From positions 22,351,964 to 22,415,963 of the forward strand of contig NC_134958.1 of assembly GCF_965638725.1 (NCBI RefSeq): DNA of 64,000 nt, read 5' to 3'. Made by a program: the position numbers and the translations under genes. A model generated the notes under the pieces. It was not told where the DNA came from, searched no databases, and saw only the letters and a list, made by a program, of their open reading frames with translations. Shown one piece after another: positions 49,498-62,270 of this stretch (position 1 is the first letter of the stretch; each line of letters opens with the position of its first letter). The DNA comes from Aptenodytes patagonicus. Taxonomy: Eukaryota > Chordata > Aves > Sphenisciformes > Spheniscidae.

Positions 49498-52400
49498 CTA
49501 GGGAGCCCCACCAGCAAAGATGAGCTCCAGGGCAGCCTGAATGTCCCCTCCAGTGGCCTGCAGGGCCCGGAGACTTAGCTCATCATCGTGTATGCCCATG
49601 TCTCGCAGCTGCTGAAGCTGTGGTTGCCACTGGCTCTACAGACAGGAAACAAAAGAAGCTAAGGGTAGGTGCGAGAGTCCAAGCAGAAATGAAACAGCCT
49701 TCTCCACAGCTCACTCTTCCACGTTGGATTTCCCCCCTCTCTCTAGCTCCCAAGTACAATGCTAAGTGCGCAAAAAGATCTTGAAAGCTCAAAGTCTTGC
49801 TGCAAACTCCCCAAATCCAGCAGCCCACCTCTCCCGCTTCCGCCCAGTACTTTTGCATCAGTCTATCATGCCTCCTGCAAGCACCGCTTCTCCAGCGATG
49901 CCCCTTTCGGCTTAACGTCCTGCCACAGGAGGCGGCTAGAGGAACCACCTCCACCCTGCAACACTCAATGCGATTACGGGGCTTTCAGGGGCTCCCGAAG
50001 GAAGAGGCTGCAACACTGACCTGCAGGCTGGGCTGCCCCGAGGCCTGCAGGGCATGCTGCAAGGCCTGGCTGAAGAGGTCGTTGGTGATGGGCGTTCCCG
50101 ACTGGACACTGGACGACATCGGGGAGGTCCCAGAGGAGTGGCCCTAGGAGGAAATAAGTTGTATATGGATCGGGAGAACACTTGTCACGGGAACCAGAGC
50201 CAGCACAGAGCAACGCCTGCTGCACCCCCACTATCATGCCTCCCCCCAAGCCCGTATGGAGGAGACCCCAGCCATAAGAAAATAAAACAGCGAGGACCCT
50301 CAGACCCGAGCAGGGCTTGCGCTCAGTCAAGCGCTGCTTTTATGGCCCAGGAGGATCCCCCTAGCTTCTGCGCTGCCGTTGTACCTGGGTGCCAGGGGTG
50401 GGCGTGTGGGAGCTGCTCTCTGGGGTGCTCGCCAGTGCCAGCGCGGTGGCCAGCTCGCTCTGGGTGATCGGCCGGGGTCCAGCAGCCCCGGCGTAGCCAA
50501 GGGAAGCTGGGCGGGAACCAGAAGCGCTGCTGGACGGTGTAGATCTTGTGCTCTGCATGGAGGAAAAAAAAAACCAACCCAAAAACCACCTCTGATGTTG
50601 GTGTCCGTGTCCCAGTGAAATCTGGCTCATGTGCTCATCCCCGGGGATCCCTCTCCTACAATACTTGAAACTCAAGTACGGAACTTTTAGAAGATAAACA
50701 CGACAGAATCGGATGTGCTTTTTTCCACCAACTCAGCTTTTACAAAGCTGTGGAAACTGGCAGTAAACTTTTTCATATATCATCCATCAGCTTAAAAACA
50801 AAGTGTTATTAGCCTATAACAAAACAATTGACCGTTGACGGGCACTTTTTTTGCCTGAACATGTAATTTCTCTTTACAAAATACTTTGTCCTTTGGAGAG
50901 GAAAACCTCCCTACATTACAGAAGAGCAAGGACCAACAGTCCCGTGCTTCTCAGCCGTGCTCATCCGTGCACAACGCTGGCTCTGCGTCAATTTGACCGT
51001 GAAGGCGTTTACACTGAGGGCAAGCGCTGCTGTGAGCCGTCCTTCTGCATTCTGCTGTTGTGACCCTACCTCAGCACTCAAGATCCTAACGTGAACAGCA
51101 TCCAAGCACGCCACAATCAGTATGTTTGTCTCCACAACACCCCTAGGAGCCAGAGCGGCTCATGCCGTTCACGAGACAGGAAGAGAGAAAACTTTTGGAG
51201 TCTTTTAAGGGCTACAAGTTAAACCCCTATTGCAAGTCCAAAACAGCCGTTCCACCCAACCTGGCTGCTTACCTGGTGGAAGTCATCTTCATCATCAGAG
51301 AGACCTTCAAACAGAAAGCCACCTGCAACAGAACGGAGAATCAACAGACGCAGAAAACTAGGTGCTGGCAGGAATTAGGCACCAGACGAGAGTCCTGGGG
51401 AGTCCTTGGCCATGCAGCCAAGGCTCAGCCCCAGCTAACGCACTGGTTAGGACAGGGGCCTCAGCACCGACAAGTTCACGTGCAACAGGTCAGTGGAAGA
51501 CAGGTCAGGCCCACCACTTGCACAAAACAGAGGCCACAGCGCTCTGCTACCAACCGTCATTATACACGCTCGGCTGGGAGAGGCCCCGAGGCTGACGTGG
51601 ACCAGGTGAGTCTCACACAGCACAAAAATCCATCAAACCACACCTGCACGCTCCTAGCTCAGGAACCCAAACTTCTCTTCCTTCCATCCTGGGGATGACT
51701 CTGTCAGTACAGCACAGATTTGTCTGCAAATCCTGCAGCACATCATCTCTGCGGGTTCCCCGCTCACCTGTGTGGCTGAACGTACCTGGCATGTCCCGGT
51801 AGGAGCCAGAGGACATGCCTCGGGAGGACGTCTCTGGGGCTGGGAGCGGGGTGCTGCCAGCCACTGAGTGCAGGACAAGGACAATGGCATTCACAAGCGC
51901 GGGGTGGGCTGGGATTAGCCTGGAGAGAAAGAGCGGAAGAATGAATCGCGTACGCAGGGAAAGGAGGAAATCAGCAGCTCAACACCAGCAAAGAACTTAG
52001 GTCAGGAATGGCAGAGCCATCCCCGCTGGCTGCGCCAACACCACCTCAGATACTGCTTTTGGCTGTCCAGCACCAAACACCTCCCCACCTTGCTCCACAC
52101 AGCCAGAAAAGCTGAGGCTCCTTCTTGATCGCATGTTGACCCTCCCATTGAACACATCTCCCATACGCTCTCATGGGAGCAACTCTCTGCTGTGAGCAAC
52201 GAGATCCAGATTTGAACCCACGAGCCGGAGGCGATGATGGCCCTGTCTCCCACTAAACAGCCTTTGGTTTAATCCAACAGTGGGGGCAGATGCCTATCAA
52301 AGCCACCAGCTCCCTCCTTTCTGCTGCCGAGGAAGAAGAGTTCTATCCTGAATCTCTGGCCTGGTGCGTCTGTACTGGCAGGCAGTAGCAGAACTCTCTC

Positions 52401-55084
52401 TCCCCCCCCCAGAGAGAAGCGGTCTACACAACAGCGTGACAAAGGCATTGCTTAGTCACTGCACCAGCTTACGTGAACTTACGTGTCCAGCATGTTGGGG
52501 TCTGCAAACACTGAAAAGAGATCCTTGTCCTGTAGGACTCCTGGGAGGGACCAGGAAACAGGGTGAGTAAAAGACAGGATACAAGAAACAGGAGCCAGTC
52601 AAACAAGAGTCATGGGAAAAACCAAAAGAATTCATTGTTTTTCAGGAACTGAGTCACTAGCAGACACCATAAATACTCTATTATTGTTCCCTCTGAAGCC
52701 ATAAAAGATGTTAAAGACGTAAAACCTCTTCCTGGAGAGACTCTCGATCACAGCCACACACCCAAGGGATGGGGTTGTCCCAGCAGATCCCACGGGCTGT
52801 GCTCCAGCACAGACAGCTCCACCGCAAGGGCAGGATCAAATCTGGCACCTGGCTCACCCCAGCCGGCTGCTTGCTGCGAGAGGTTGCGACTGCATCCCAT
52901 ATTCCACCTGCCTCACAGCAGCGAGCCAAAAAAGCTCGTAACAACAGAACAAGCACGCTAGATTTAGCTAACATTTTTGCAACACTTTGCAGCAAGGGAA
53001 AAAACATCCATCTCCACTGCTCTCCTTTGGGCTCCGTGTTCCCTAAACCTTTCGAAGCCAGCGTCCATCCCCAAACATTACCAACAGAGCACAACTCTGG
53101 CGCGGGAGCAGGCGCTCACTCCTATGCTCCGCAAAGGAACCAAAACAGACGCTTTCTCCAGAGGAGGGGAACTCTCCCTTCCCCTCGTCAGGAATTAAAC
53201 ACTGACTATCCTCATTTGGCTTCCCTCAGATCCTCCGGGTCACATCTGGACTCACCCAAAGCAACAGGGTCGCTGCTGAGGCCGGGAGTAGCTACAATGA
53301 TCTGATCCAGCGACTCCTTGTTCCCCAGCATTTTGAAGACCTACCAGAGAAATCAGAGCAGATCAGCAGCGTCGCACAACGAGGCTCCACTCAAGGAGAC
53401 TCTTCACAGAGAGGGGACAGACGAAAAGACACCCAGACGGCAAAGTACGGAGCCCCACTCACTGCATCTCTGTAGGCGGGACTGCTGTGCAGGGCAGTGT
53501 GAAGGACCCGGAACTCCCGTACTGCTGCCACCTTATCCACAGGCTCTGAGGGAGGAAAAGTAACAGAACAAAACATGGTTCTCCCTCTGTCAGCTTTACT
53601 AGCCATTTGACATGCCACTGGGACTTCCACGCTGCCACAGCGGCGGCGATTCTTTAATTCCCCCGGATTCAACTGACCGAGAGAGGAAGGGTACAGACTA
53701 CTGATTGTGAACGTCTCAGTACATTTACCACAGCGTAACAGGGAACTGCATTCTCAGCTTCCAGACGTGTAAAAATATACAGATATATCCTCCTACACGC
53801 ACAAAAGGAGCTGTATTAAAGTAACAACTCTAAACTGACCCATCTTATTCTGCAGTGAGGCAGACTAGGAACACACACAAGCCCCCTCATCCCTCGAGCT
53901 GAGCAACCAGTCGCTTTGTTCCCAATTCTCTGGCAACCCCCTAAAAGTGATCACAGTCAATTAAGGAAGGGATATTCACTCTCCACATTACCTAGCTCGT
54001 TCCTTAACTCTCCCATCAGCAGGAAAACATGACACCCACTCGCTGCTGTCAGAGGTGGAGAGTTCCCACACAAACGTATCGATCGATTCCTCCTGCAGGC
54101 CCCACGTCAGCCTCCCAGAAGCAAATCACAAGCGAAGCTGTTCCTCGGTCACGAGGGACCCACACCAAACACATCCCGAGGAGATCTAAGCGGTAAGCCA
54201 CGCTGCCTCCTCCTCACCTGGTTTCTGATCAGGCTCAGGCCAGGACTTGCGCAGGACATGAACAGTGGAGCCAGACTGGATGCCATAAAAATCAAGCGTC
54301 TGGTCGTCCCTCAGCTTACGGCCACAGTAAATCAGATCTAGGAGAGAGAAACATCTAAACATCTATGGCACGCTCCGAAAGGGCCTGGGGTCTTTAAGTG
54401 AGGGCTGCCTGGGGGTTATTGCTCCACATGTGTGGCTGCTTCGTCTGGTCAGCAGCACAGGGACTCCGTAACACAGGGAAGTTACGGAGCTGAGGTTCAG
54501 GGAGGAAAATCACGGAGCTGAGACTCACAGAATGCGACTTTGCCGCCTCCGTTAGAAGGGCCGACCTCTCTCACGGTTCTCATAAGAGATCTCACAAGGA
54601 CACATGGGTGTTAGGAAGTCAAAGGACTTCTTAACAAGGGCACCGACACCGCAGGAGCGCTGTGATCCCAAGCGAGCGCAGAACAAACTATCAAAATCAC
54701 AAGGTACTAAGACTGCTGCAGCGTAGCAGAGTCTCTGGAGCAAGCTTCGAGCCCCCACGCCGCGCTGTCTGGTTGTGCCAAGTCTCCCCACCAGCCCAAA
54801 ATCACCAACGGTAGGATGTTTGTGTCCCGGCCGCAGGGAGGAGAGGAAGAGGGTGGCCCCAAGTGGCAGGACTTTGACACGACCCCACGCAGGCACCTAC
54901 CGATGAGCTCGGGGTCTGGGACAGACTCCTGCAGTTTGCCGGTGATGAGCTGCTTGAGGTAGGAGATGCTGCACCCACCGAGCGGGCATTCTCCCAGCTC
55001 TGTCTCCGGCAAACGTAAGATGGATTTGGGAGCCAGCGGCTGATCCGCCAGCTTCACCGCGATGTGCCACTCCGGCAGGGACAT
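49498..55084 (-). CDS. UBL7: UBL7, ubiquitin-like protein 7 (complete, 10 coding exons)
   Basis: Coding exons on the minus strand: 54901..55084, 54218..54337, 53463..53545, 53256..53340, 52483..52540, 51786..51919, 51273..51322, 50385..50552, 50021..50143, 49498..49635. They total 1143 nt, 380 residues plus stop, the same length as human UBL7. An N-terminal ubiquitin-like domain (about residues 18-98) includes LIYCGRKLRDDQTLDFYGIQ; the middle is Ser/Thr/Pro-rich (TPSSSASGSRPASLGY) with the acidic GLSDDEDDFHQ segment; the last exon is a UBA domain (RDMGIHDDELSLRALQATGG). UBL7 is described as a ubiquitin/proteasome-linked adaptor; no catalytic residues are expected. The start at 55084 gives the family N-terminus MSLPEWHIAVKLADQPL. 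A 5' UTR acceptor (TCTTAG) upstream at about 55124 suggests a separate noncoding first exon. Confidence 0.97.
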
Positions 55085-55635
55085 TCCGGCCTTCTCGCTG
55101 AACAGAGCCAAGCCAACCTAAGACCCACACAGCTCTGGAAAGGGAGGAAAACGAATCAAAGCGAGACCCCACCCCACCCACCCCAAACCAGACGATAAAA
55201 CCTTACAAATTCACGGGGCGAGCCTTTGCCGGGAAGCACAGGGGAAACTACGAGGAGGCCTGACCAACGCCCAGCCGTGCTTTTAGGTACCTGCCTCGCT
55301 CCTAAGCCATTTCTGAAGCTACAGGGAAGGCAGAAACACCCCCCGCCAGCCTCAACACTCAGCCGAGGAAGAAGAGGGGCCGAGAGCAAGGCCCGGCCCG
55401 GTTCTGCGGGCAGGCACGCGTCCCCCCCCCCCCCCACAGGCGACTCTCCAGCCCCCGAAAGCCCCGTTTGCCGGCACAGAGACGGGGCGGGGGGGGGGGG
55501 AGCGGGAATGCGGGGCGAGGCGCCCCCGGCCGCTCAGCGAGGGGGCTCCCGGCAGTGCCAGCCCCCCCCCCCCGTCCCGGGACCCCCAGACGAGGCCCCG
55601 GCCCGCCGCCCCCCGCAGCTCCCCCCCCCCGTACC

Positions 55636-55835
55636 CGCGTCGCCGGAAGCGGAAGTGCGGGCCTTCCGCGCGGCGCACCCTGGGAAACCGGGGGTCCGCC
55701 GGGGAAGGCGGGCGGGCAACGCTCGGCGGCTCCGGGGGTGGGGTGGGAGGGAAAAAAGAAGCTGCCGATTGGCCGCCTCCGCGGCGACGAGGCGGAGCCA
55801 ACCAATAGGCAGCCGGCTGAGGGTTTAAAAGGGGG
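55636..55835 (-). promoter_or_regulatory. UBL7: UBL7 promoter and probable noncoding exon 1
   Basis: A CpG-rich block holds two adjacent ETS-type sites (CCGGAAG and GGAAGTG around 55643-55656), an inverted CCAAT (ATTGG at 55768-55772), a CCAAT at 55802-55806 and a symmetric TTTAAA at 55824-55829. A minus-strand donor GCGG followed by GTACGG ends a candidate exon at 55635 and can join the acceptor near 55124 in front of the UBL7 start codon. The transcription start is inferred to be somewhere between 55650 and 55800. Confidence 0.5.
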
Positions 55836-55848
55836 AAGCTGGGCTGAG

Positions 55849-56102
55849 GTAAGCCAGTCTCTGGGCCGTCCGCCGCGGCGGGAGGAGCTCCCTCTCTCCC
55901 AGAAAACGATAACAGCCCCCCCCCCCCCCCCAAACCCGCTTTTTTTTCCTCTCCCCCCCACAGGAAGAGCCCTTCTAAAAACCGGAAAAAAAAAAAAAAA
56001 GGCCAAGCCGCCATGAAAATGGGAGAAGGCCGGCCCGCCAGGCTCTCTGTGAGAGGGCCTCTGCAGGGCAGCGCTAAAAGGCACCCGTTAGGTGATTCGT
56101 AG
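55849..56102 (+). other. Candidate divergent spliced RNA with a 29-codon frame
   Basis: On the plus strand, diverging from UBL7, CTGAG followed by GTAAGCC at 55849 is a strong donor. A long C16/T8 pyrimidine tract ending CACAG at 55963 is a strong acceptor, giving a 115-nt intron. Fifty nucleotides later an ATG at 56013 in a perfect GCCGCCATG context opens a 29-residue frame (MKMGEGRPARLSVRGPLQ...) that stops at 56102. The TTTAAAA at 55824 is too close to the donor to be its TATA box, so the start would lie further upstream. Human UBL7 has a divergent noncoding transcript at the same place. Coding is doubtful. Confidence 0.25.
55916..55931. repeat. 16-nt poly-C run
   Basis: Uninterrupted C16 upstream of the actin-facing acceptor-like site. 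Similar C or G runs of 10-17 nt cluster at about 55423, 55487, 55563, 55621, 56415, 58757 and 59061. Confidence 0.9.
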
Positions 56103-56148
56103 AGCGTTTACCCCCAATTACCCCAAAGTTTTAAGCAGGCAGCTTGAA

Positions 56149-56230
56149 ATTATTGTGCAATGCCTGGGTTTGGACTCAAACCTGGCCTGCAGGCCAGGTT
56201 TGAGTCCAAACCCAGGCATTGCACAATAAT
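56149..56230. repeat. 82-bp perfect palindrome without spacer
   Basis: The 41-nt arms 56149-56189 and 56190-56230 are exact reverse complements, meeting at CCTG|CAGG. The arm runs from ATTATTGTGCAATGCCTGGG to ...CCTGGCCTG. Pairing stops at both ends (A56148 opposite C56231). It sits about 60 bp beyond the inferred actin poly(A) site and 47 bp after the stop of the small plus-strand frame. No matching sequence was noticed elsewhere in the window. It could be a very young inverted duplication, a MITE-like element (a TA dinucleotide lies near each end), or an assembly artefact. Confidence 0.97.
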
Positions 56231-56289
56231 CCTCTGCCATGAGGAGACCGAGGGCCCACCCCGAAAGAAAGCAGAATAACCTCTTAAAC

Positions 56290-56646
56290 AGTTTTTCAGC
56301 CCAAGAAGTTTTATTTGTTTTCCTACGAAGGAGTCAGTTGCGACGAACCCGAGGGGCGCCGAGTCTGACTCGAGCGTCATCCTATCGGCGTTACAGAGGA
56401 AGAGTGAACAACACCCCCCCCCCCCCCCCTCCGTCCGCTTCCAAGGCCCGGAGAGCCACGAGGAAGAGGAGCAGGAGAACTACAACCTAACAGGCCATTA
56501 AAACACTACTCGGTACCTCAACAAATTAGTTAAAACAATAAAATAACAGTCGAACAATTCTGGTCTGAACAGGGAAGGAGGAGGAGGTTGGCCCCGCACG
56601 CGTCCCCCCGGCGAGGACGGCCCTCGGGTGACTGCCAGCAGTCCCT
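56290..56646 (-). other. Actin type 5 3' UTR and poly(A) signal
   Basis: A minus-strand AATAAA at 56310-56315 lies about 330 nt after the actin stop codon, so the transcript probably ends near 56290. A C-run (plus strand) at about 56415-56429 lies in the UTR. Confidence 0.65.
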
Positions 56647-58360
<1,714 letters not shown>

Positions 58361-58600
58361 TGCCAGGCCTGGCCCCGCGCGCGCCCTTTTATCCCCCCGG
58401 AACCGGAAGCCGCCTCTCGCTTCGCTATTTAATTGGCTCCCGGCGCATTCTCAACCCCACCCCCTTTCCTCCCTCCTCCTCCACCCCCCCGCCGTTTCCG
58501 GGTAGCGGGGCCGTCGCGCTCCCCTTCCGTTGCCGGGGCCGTACCCGGAAGTGGGGCGGGCGCTTCCGTTGCTGGGCGCCGCCTCCGCCGCCCCGTTTCC
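58361..58600. promoter_or_regulatory. Shared head-to-head promoter of actin type 5 and ARID3B
   Basis: For actin (minus strand) there is a TATA-like GGATAAAAG at about 58386-58394 and a CCAAT box (ATTGG on plus, near 58432-58436). For ARID3B (plus strand) ETS-type CCGGAAG sites and a GC box GGGGCGGG lie around 58545-58562 with no TATA. The inferred starts (near 58360 minus and 58600 plus) are about 240 bp apart in a CpG-rich block, a typical bidirectional promoter. Confidence 0.6.
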
Positions 58601-58724
58601 GGCTGGGCTGAGGAGGGGCGGCGCGGGGGGGGGTGGGGGGGGAAGGGAAAGAGGTTGCGCTGCGGGCGGAGTCGAGGCGGCCGCGCACGGACCGGCAGCC
58701 ACCCGCTCCCGGGGCCCGCGGGAG
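58601..58724 (+). other. ARID3B: Probable noncoding exon 1 of ARID3B
   Basis: A donor CGGGAG followed by GTAACG ends a candidate exon at 58724 in the CpG island. It can splice to the acceptor TTTCAG at 61588-61593 in front of the first coding exon. The 5' limit is a guess. Confidence 0.45.
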
Positions 58725-61593
58725 GTAACGGCCCCGGTGGGGAGGAGGGGCGGGTGTGGGGGGGGGGGGGGGGAGAGAGAGTGAAGGGGGGGGCGGGTGG
58801 GGAACTGGAGGGGCGGGGGGGAAAGTTACCGGTCTTGGGGCCGGGCCTGCACCGGGGGCCGGTACCGAAGCGGGAGGGGGTGGGCCGGAGCTCACCGGCT
58901 GCTTGGGCGGGTGGGGCCGGTTTGGTTTGGGGGTCGGGGGAACGGGGCTGGCCGGCGGGTACAGCCGCCCTTCCCCGGGTAGGCCCCCTCGGGGGGGGGG
59001 GGATCGCTGGTTTAGCGGTGGTTACGGGGCACGGGAGGTCTCCGGTAAAACCGGGCGGCGGGGGGGGGGGGGGGTGAGGGGGTGGCGGAGTTGTTTACCG
59101 CCCCGGGAGCCCTCTCCCCTCCTCGGGGCTGGGAGGCAGGCTGGCCTCGGCTGCTCGTCTCATGCTTTAACTCTTTCAGGTGGTTTCCCCTTGGAAAAGC
59201 TCTTTCCGAGGGCCGCTGGCGCGAAGGCAGGCGTCTTCCCAACCGCGCTGCAAGCAGAGCTAGTTAAAAATTCAAATTAAGGGGCTTTTTAATCCAAGTG
59301 CTCTCCCAGGGATTGAAAGCCGCACAAAGGCTGGTGCGTGAGGACCCGGAGGTTAAACTGAACCCTTTCGCTGCCTCGGTTGGGAGAGACGCGAAAAGTA
59401 AGCAGATACCCACGCTGAGGGGTAAAATGGATGTTAAAACCTGGGGCGGTTTAAGGTTATCAGCCTAGTTGCAGCTGTTATCTTAAACTCTGTCCTGATA
59501 TTGTGACTTAATTTTTTGCCGTGAGCAACGCGTCTCCTCGGCGACTTAAAACTCGCCGTGAAGTTGGCTGCCTCTCCACAATAACATCGGTAACTTGGCT
59601 GAGGGCGTGTCTGCTGCATCCAAAAATTCATCTTTTTGGAGGCTCGCGAGGTTTGCGCTGGGCTCTGACGAAAACCCTCGGCAGCCGCGCGTAAATCCTG
59701 CCGTAACCTGTCACGCGCTGTTGTACCTGAACTCCGGGAAACACGCGGGCGCCGCATACCAGGGTGTTGCTGCACCTGAGGTGTGTTTGCTCGGCACGTT
59801 AACCGAGTATCGGGTCATTTATTATCGTTAACGCACCCGAGGCGTGTATTAACTGCACGCCCTGCTGAATATCCCCCAGGCAGGAGAGGTGACACCTCAC
59901 CGTGCCCCAGGTGCGACAATATACAGCAAGGTGTGGGCTGTAGGTTCTCTAGCCTGGTTGACGGTTGCTGTTGCAACACCCGCACCGGTTCGTTGTTGCT
60001 TCACTGGAGGAGTGTGTGTGTGTGTGTGTGGAGCCAGGCCAGATGGTGTATTGTGCCTTCCCAACGAGTCTAAGACTCTTTTCAGCTGCCAGGTAATGCA
60101 TTATTGCTCCTGACATTCAAACCACTAATCCACTTTATATTGTTTCATTTGCAAGCTAAAGCTATGCTGCTGCCTGCTAGATAAAAATGCAAATGCACCG
60201 GCCAGGCTTTTCATTTTGGTGATGGGCTGTTATTTAGCACGGGGAAGAGTTTGCAGAGGAAGAATGAGTTGGGCATCCTAGCTCGCGGGCGCTTTGTACG
60301 AGAGACGGGGGTCTGACCGCCTTAGAGGAAGACTTGGAGTTGCGCTGGAGATGCTGGAAGTGGTCTTGCACTTCTGAAACGGGTATCTGGTAGGTTATTT
60401 GCTGGTTTAGGACAGAACTGCGCCTGGTTTGAAAATGCGTGTTAGCAACGTAGTCTCTTTTCTCAAGTATGTGGCTTGAATAGCACAGTGCTGGTTGTTA
60501 ACAGGGTGGTGGGAGGTGGCCGGGAGACTCTGTAGCTTGTTTGTAGTTGGCCTTTCCTTTGTTTCTCTAAGCTGACTGTATTTTGATATCGATGAACCTT
60601 GAAGGGCAGCAAGTGGGATCCGTTTAAGCATCTTTTTTACATTAAAAAAAAACAAAACCCAAACCTGAGAAGGACGGTCTTTGTCAGCAGGTCCAGTCTG
60701 CGACACAAAGTCCAAAATACACGTGCTGATTTTGATGGTTGGGGATTAAAGGCGTAGTCGTCTTTCTAGGATTTACACTAGATCAGAGCTGTGTTTCCGA
60801 CTGCGGTCTGTCCTGTTGGTCTTCGCTCAAGAGGAGGCTGGTGCTGGCTCAGCATGGGCTTGCTGCAGGTCAAAATGGAGAGCTAGGAAACCTCTCGGGT
60901 CCTTGGGCTGGGAAAATCGAAGGGAGGCCACGGCCGGGGCTTGAGATGTGCTGGCAACTCTGGGAACCAGAGGCAGGAGTTGCTCGGTGCTCAGCAGTCT
61001 GGTTCAGGCTACAGTGGTCTTTGCTTTGCTCTCGTCTCGCTCTTCTGGGGAAAAACAATGGCTAAATATAGGGGGGGGTGGTTAAGAAAGACGTATAAAG
61101 GGTAAAGAATTTAGCAACGTAATGAAAGCATAAAAGAATTTAGAGATAACTGGTGTGCGATAAATTCCTGCCCGTTTTTTAATAGAAATATGGGCAAGCT
61201 TATCATCCCGGCTATCTCCTTTTAAGGTAGTGTTTTCAGAAGAACCAAACCCTAGATGTTAAACCTAACATTTCAAAAGTAATTATTTAGGAAGCGTGGA
61301 AGGATTCTGACAAAAAAAATGAACTGCTGGGAGAGTGGACAAAGGCATTTCAGATGCTGTCTTTGGGGTATATGAAACTGAGGTTATAGCAAATGTGTTC
61401 AGCTTGAAAATACAATTAAACAGTCTGAAAATTGAATGCAAGTTTGAGCCTGAGGCTGTTAAACATGAAGCTGATTGTTTCACGGTCTCCTGCACAGGAA
61501 AGAGTATTGGCTTTGCAGTCTATTTATCCTCTTCCTGGGGAAAAGATGAAAGCATTTTATATTCATACAGACAAATATTTGTCTATCTTTCAG
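58725..61593 (+). other. ARID3B: ARID3B intron 1
   Basis: About 2.9 kb. The first part continues the G-rich CpG island with long G runs (58757-58773, 58994-59002, 59061-59074). A (GT)9 run lies at 60012-60029. I see no other gene. Confidence 0.5.
60012..60030. repeat. (GT)9 microsatellite
   Basis: Nine GT dinucleotides followed by a G, in ARID3B intron 1. Confidence 0.95.
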
Positions 61594-61668
61594 ATTCTGC
61601 CAATCTCCCAAGGTCGGGGCTTGAACCCTGCCAAATAAAGTCAAAAACGCCCCCTTCTTTTCCCAGCC

Positions 61669-61686
61669 ATGCAAACTGCGGGATGA
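61669..61686 (+). other. Five-codon upstream frame overlapping the ARID3B start
   Basis: ATG CAA ACT GCG GGA TGA: the stop codon TGA overlaps the ARID3B ATG at 61683 as ATGA. It lies in the same exon and is the first ATG after the inferred acceptor. The overlap is the layout used in termination-reinitiation. Confidence 0.5.
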
Positions 61687-62270
61687 AGCTGGAAGCTGTG
61701 GTCGAGCAGCTGCAGAAGCAGCAGCAGAAGCAGCAAACGCCTCTGCAGATGGATTCCAGGGAGAGACAGCAGAGGCAGATGAGAGAAGCCCAGCTGCTCT
61801 ACACTCAGCAGCTGGCCGTGCAGCAGGCCGTCCTAGCAGCCACATCTGGCAGGGCTTCGGGCGGCTCCGCTGTTGGTCCCTTGGCCAGAGGCCCACCTGC
61901 AGCCGGAGCTACGCGGGCTTTTGATCAGAGCAGCATGAATTCAGAGCCAGAAGAGGAAGAGGAGGAGGATGAAGAGGAGGAGGAGGAAGAGGAGGAGGAG
62001 GAGGAAGAAGGGGGTTTGGAAGGTGGAGATCTTGAGGATGGCGCTGATGTGACTGGAAAAGAAACCTGCTCTGCTCTGAAATACTTTCATGCTCCCAAAG
62101 TTGCCCATCACAACCAAAGAGTGGCCTCTACCTCTAATCCTCTCCCAGCTTCGGGGCACCAGCGGGGACAGCAGGGCAAAGAAGAACAGGGTAAAGACAC
62201 TACTAAGCAACCGTATTCCGGTTCCCCGTCTGGACGCCAGAACTGGCGGTTGGACGAGCAGCTCAAACAG
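61683..62270 (+). CDS. ARID3B: ARID3B, AT-rich interaction domain protein 3B (first coding exon only)
   Basis: The exon begins at 61594 after TTTCAG and ends at 62270 before GTCAGT, in phase 0; the ATG at 61683 gives 196 residues. The start MKLEAVVEQLQKQQQKQQTP leads into PLQMDSRERQQRQMREAQLL, which aligns with human ARID3B PLQMDAREKQGQQMREAQ. Then come a PLARGPPAAGATRAF segment and NSEPEE followed by an acidic run, KYFHAPKVAHHNQRVA and the exon end NWRLDEQLKQ (human NWNLDEQLKQ). Residues 90-109 are 19 Glu and one Asp, much longer than the short acidic stretch in the human protein. The ARID DNA-binding domain and REKLES domain are encoded further right, outside the window. ARID3B is a nuclear DNA-binding protein that partners ARID3A and the retinoblastoma pathway. 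An upstream continuation of the frame has no ATG after the splice acceptor. Confidence 0.93.

Noticed and set aside
55085-55111. Longer UBL7 N-terminus beginning upstream of 55084
   Set aside because: The upstream in-frame codon at 55111 is TTG, not ATG, and family members start at MSL.
55824-55831. TTTAAAAG as a TATA box for the divergent plus-strand transcript
   Set aside because: A start 25-30 nt downstream would fall after the donor at 55849, so it cannot serve the spliced form proposed. TTTAAA is symmetric and could equally serve UBL7.
61335-61682. Upstream extension of the ARID3B reading frame
   Set aside because: The open frame continues left through the splice acceptor at 61593 into intron, and after the acceptor no in-frame ATG precedes 61683.
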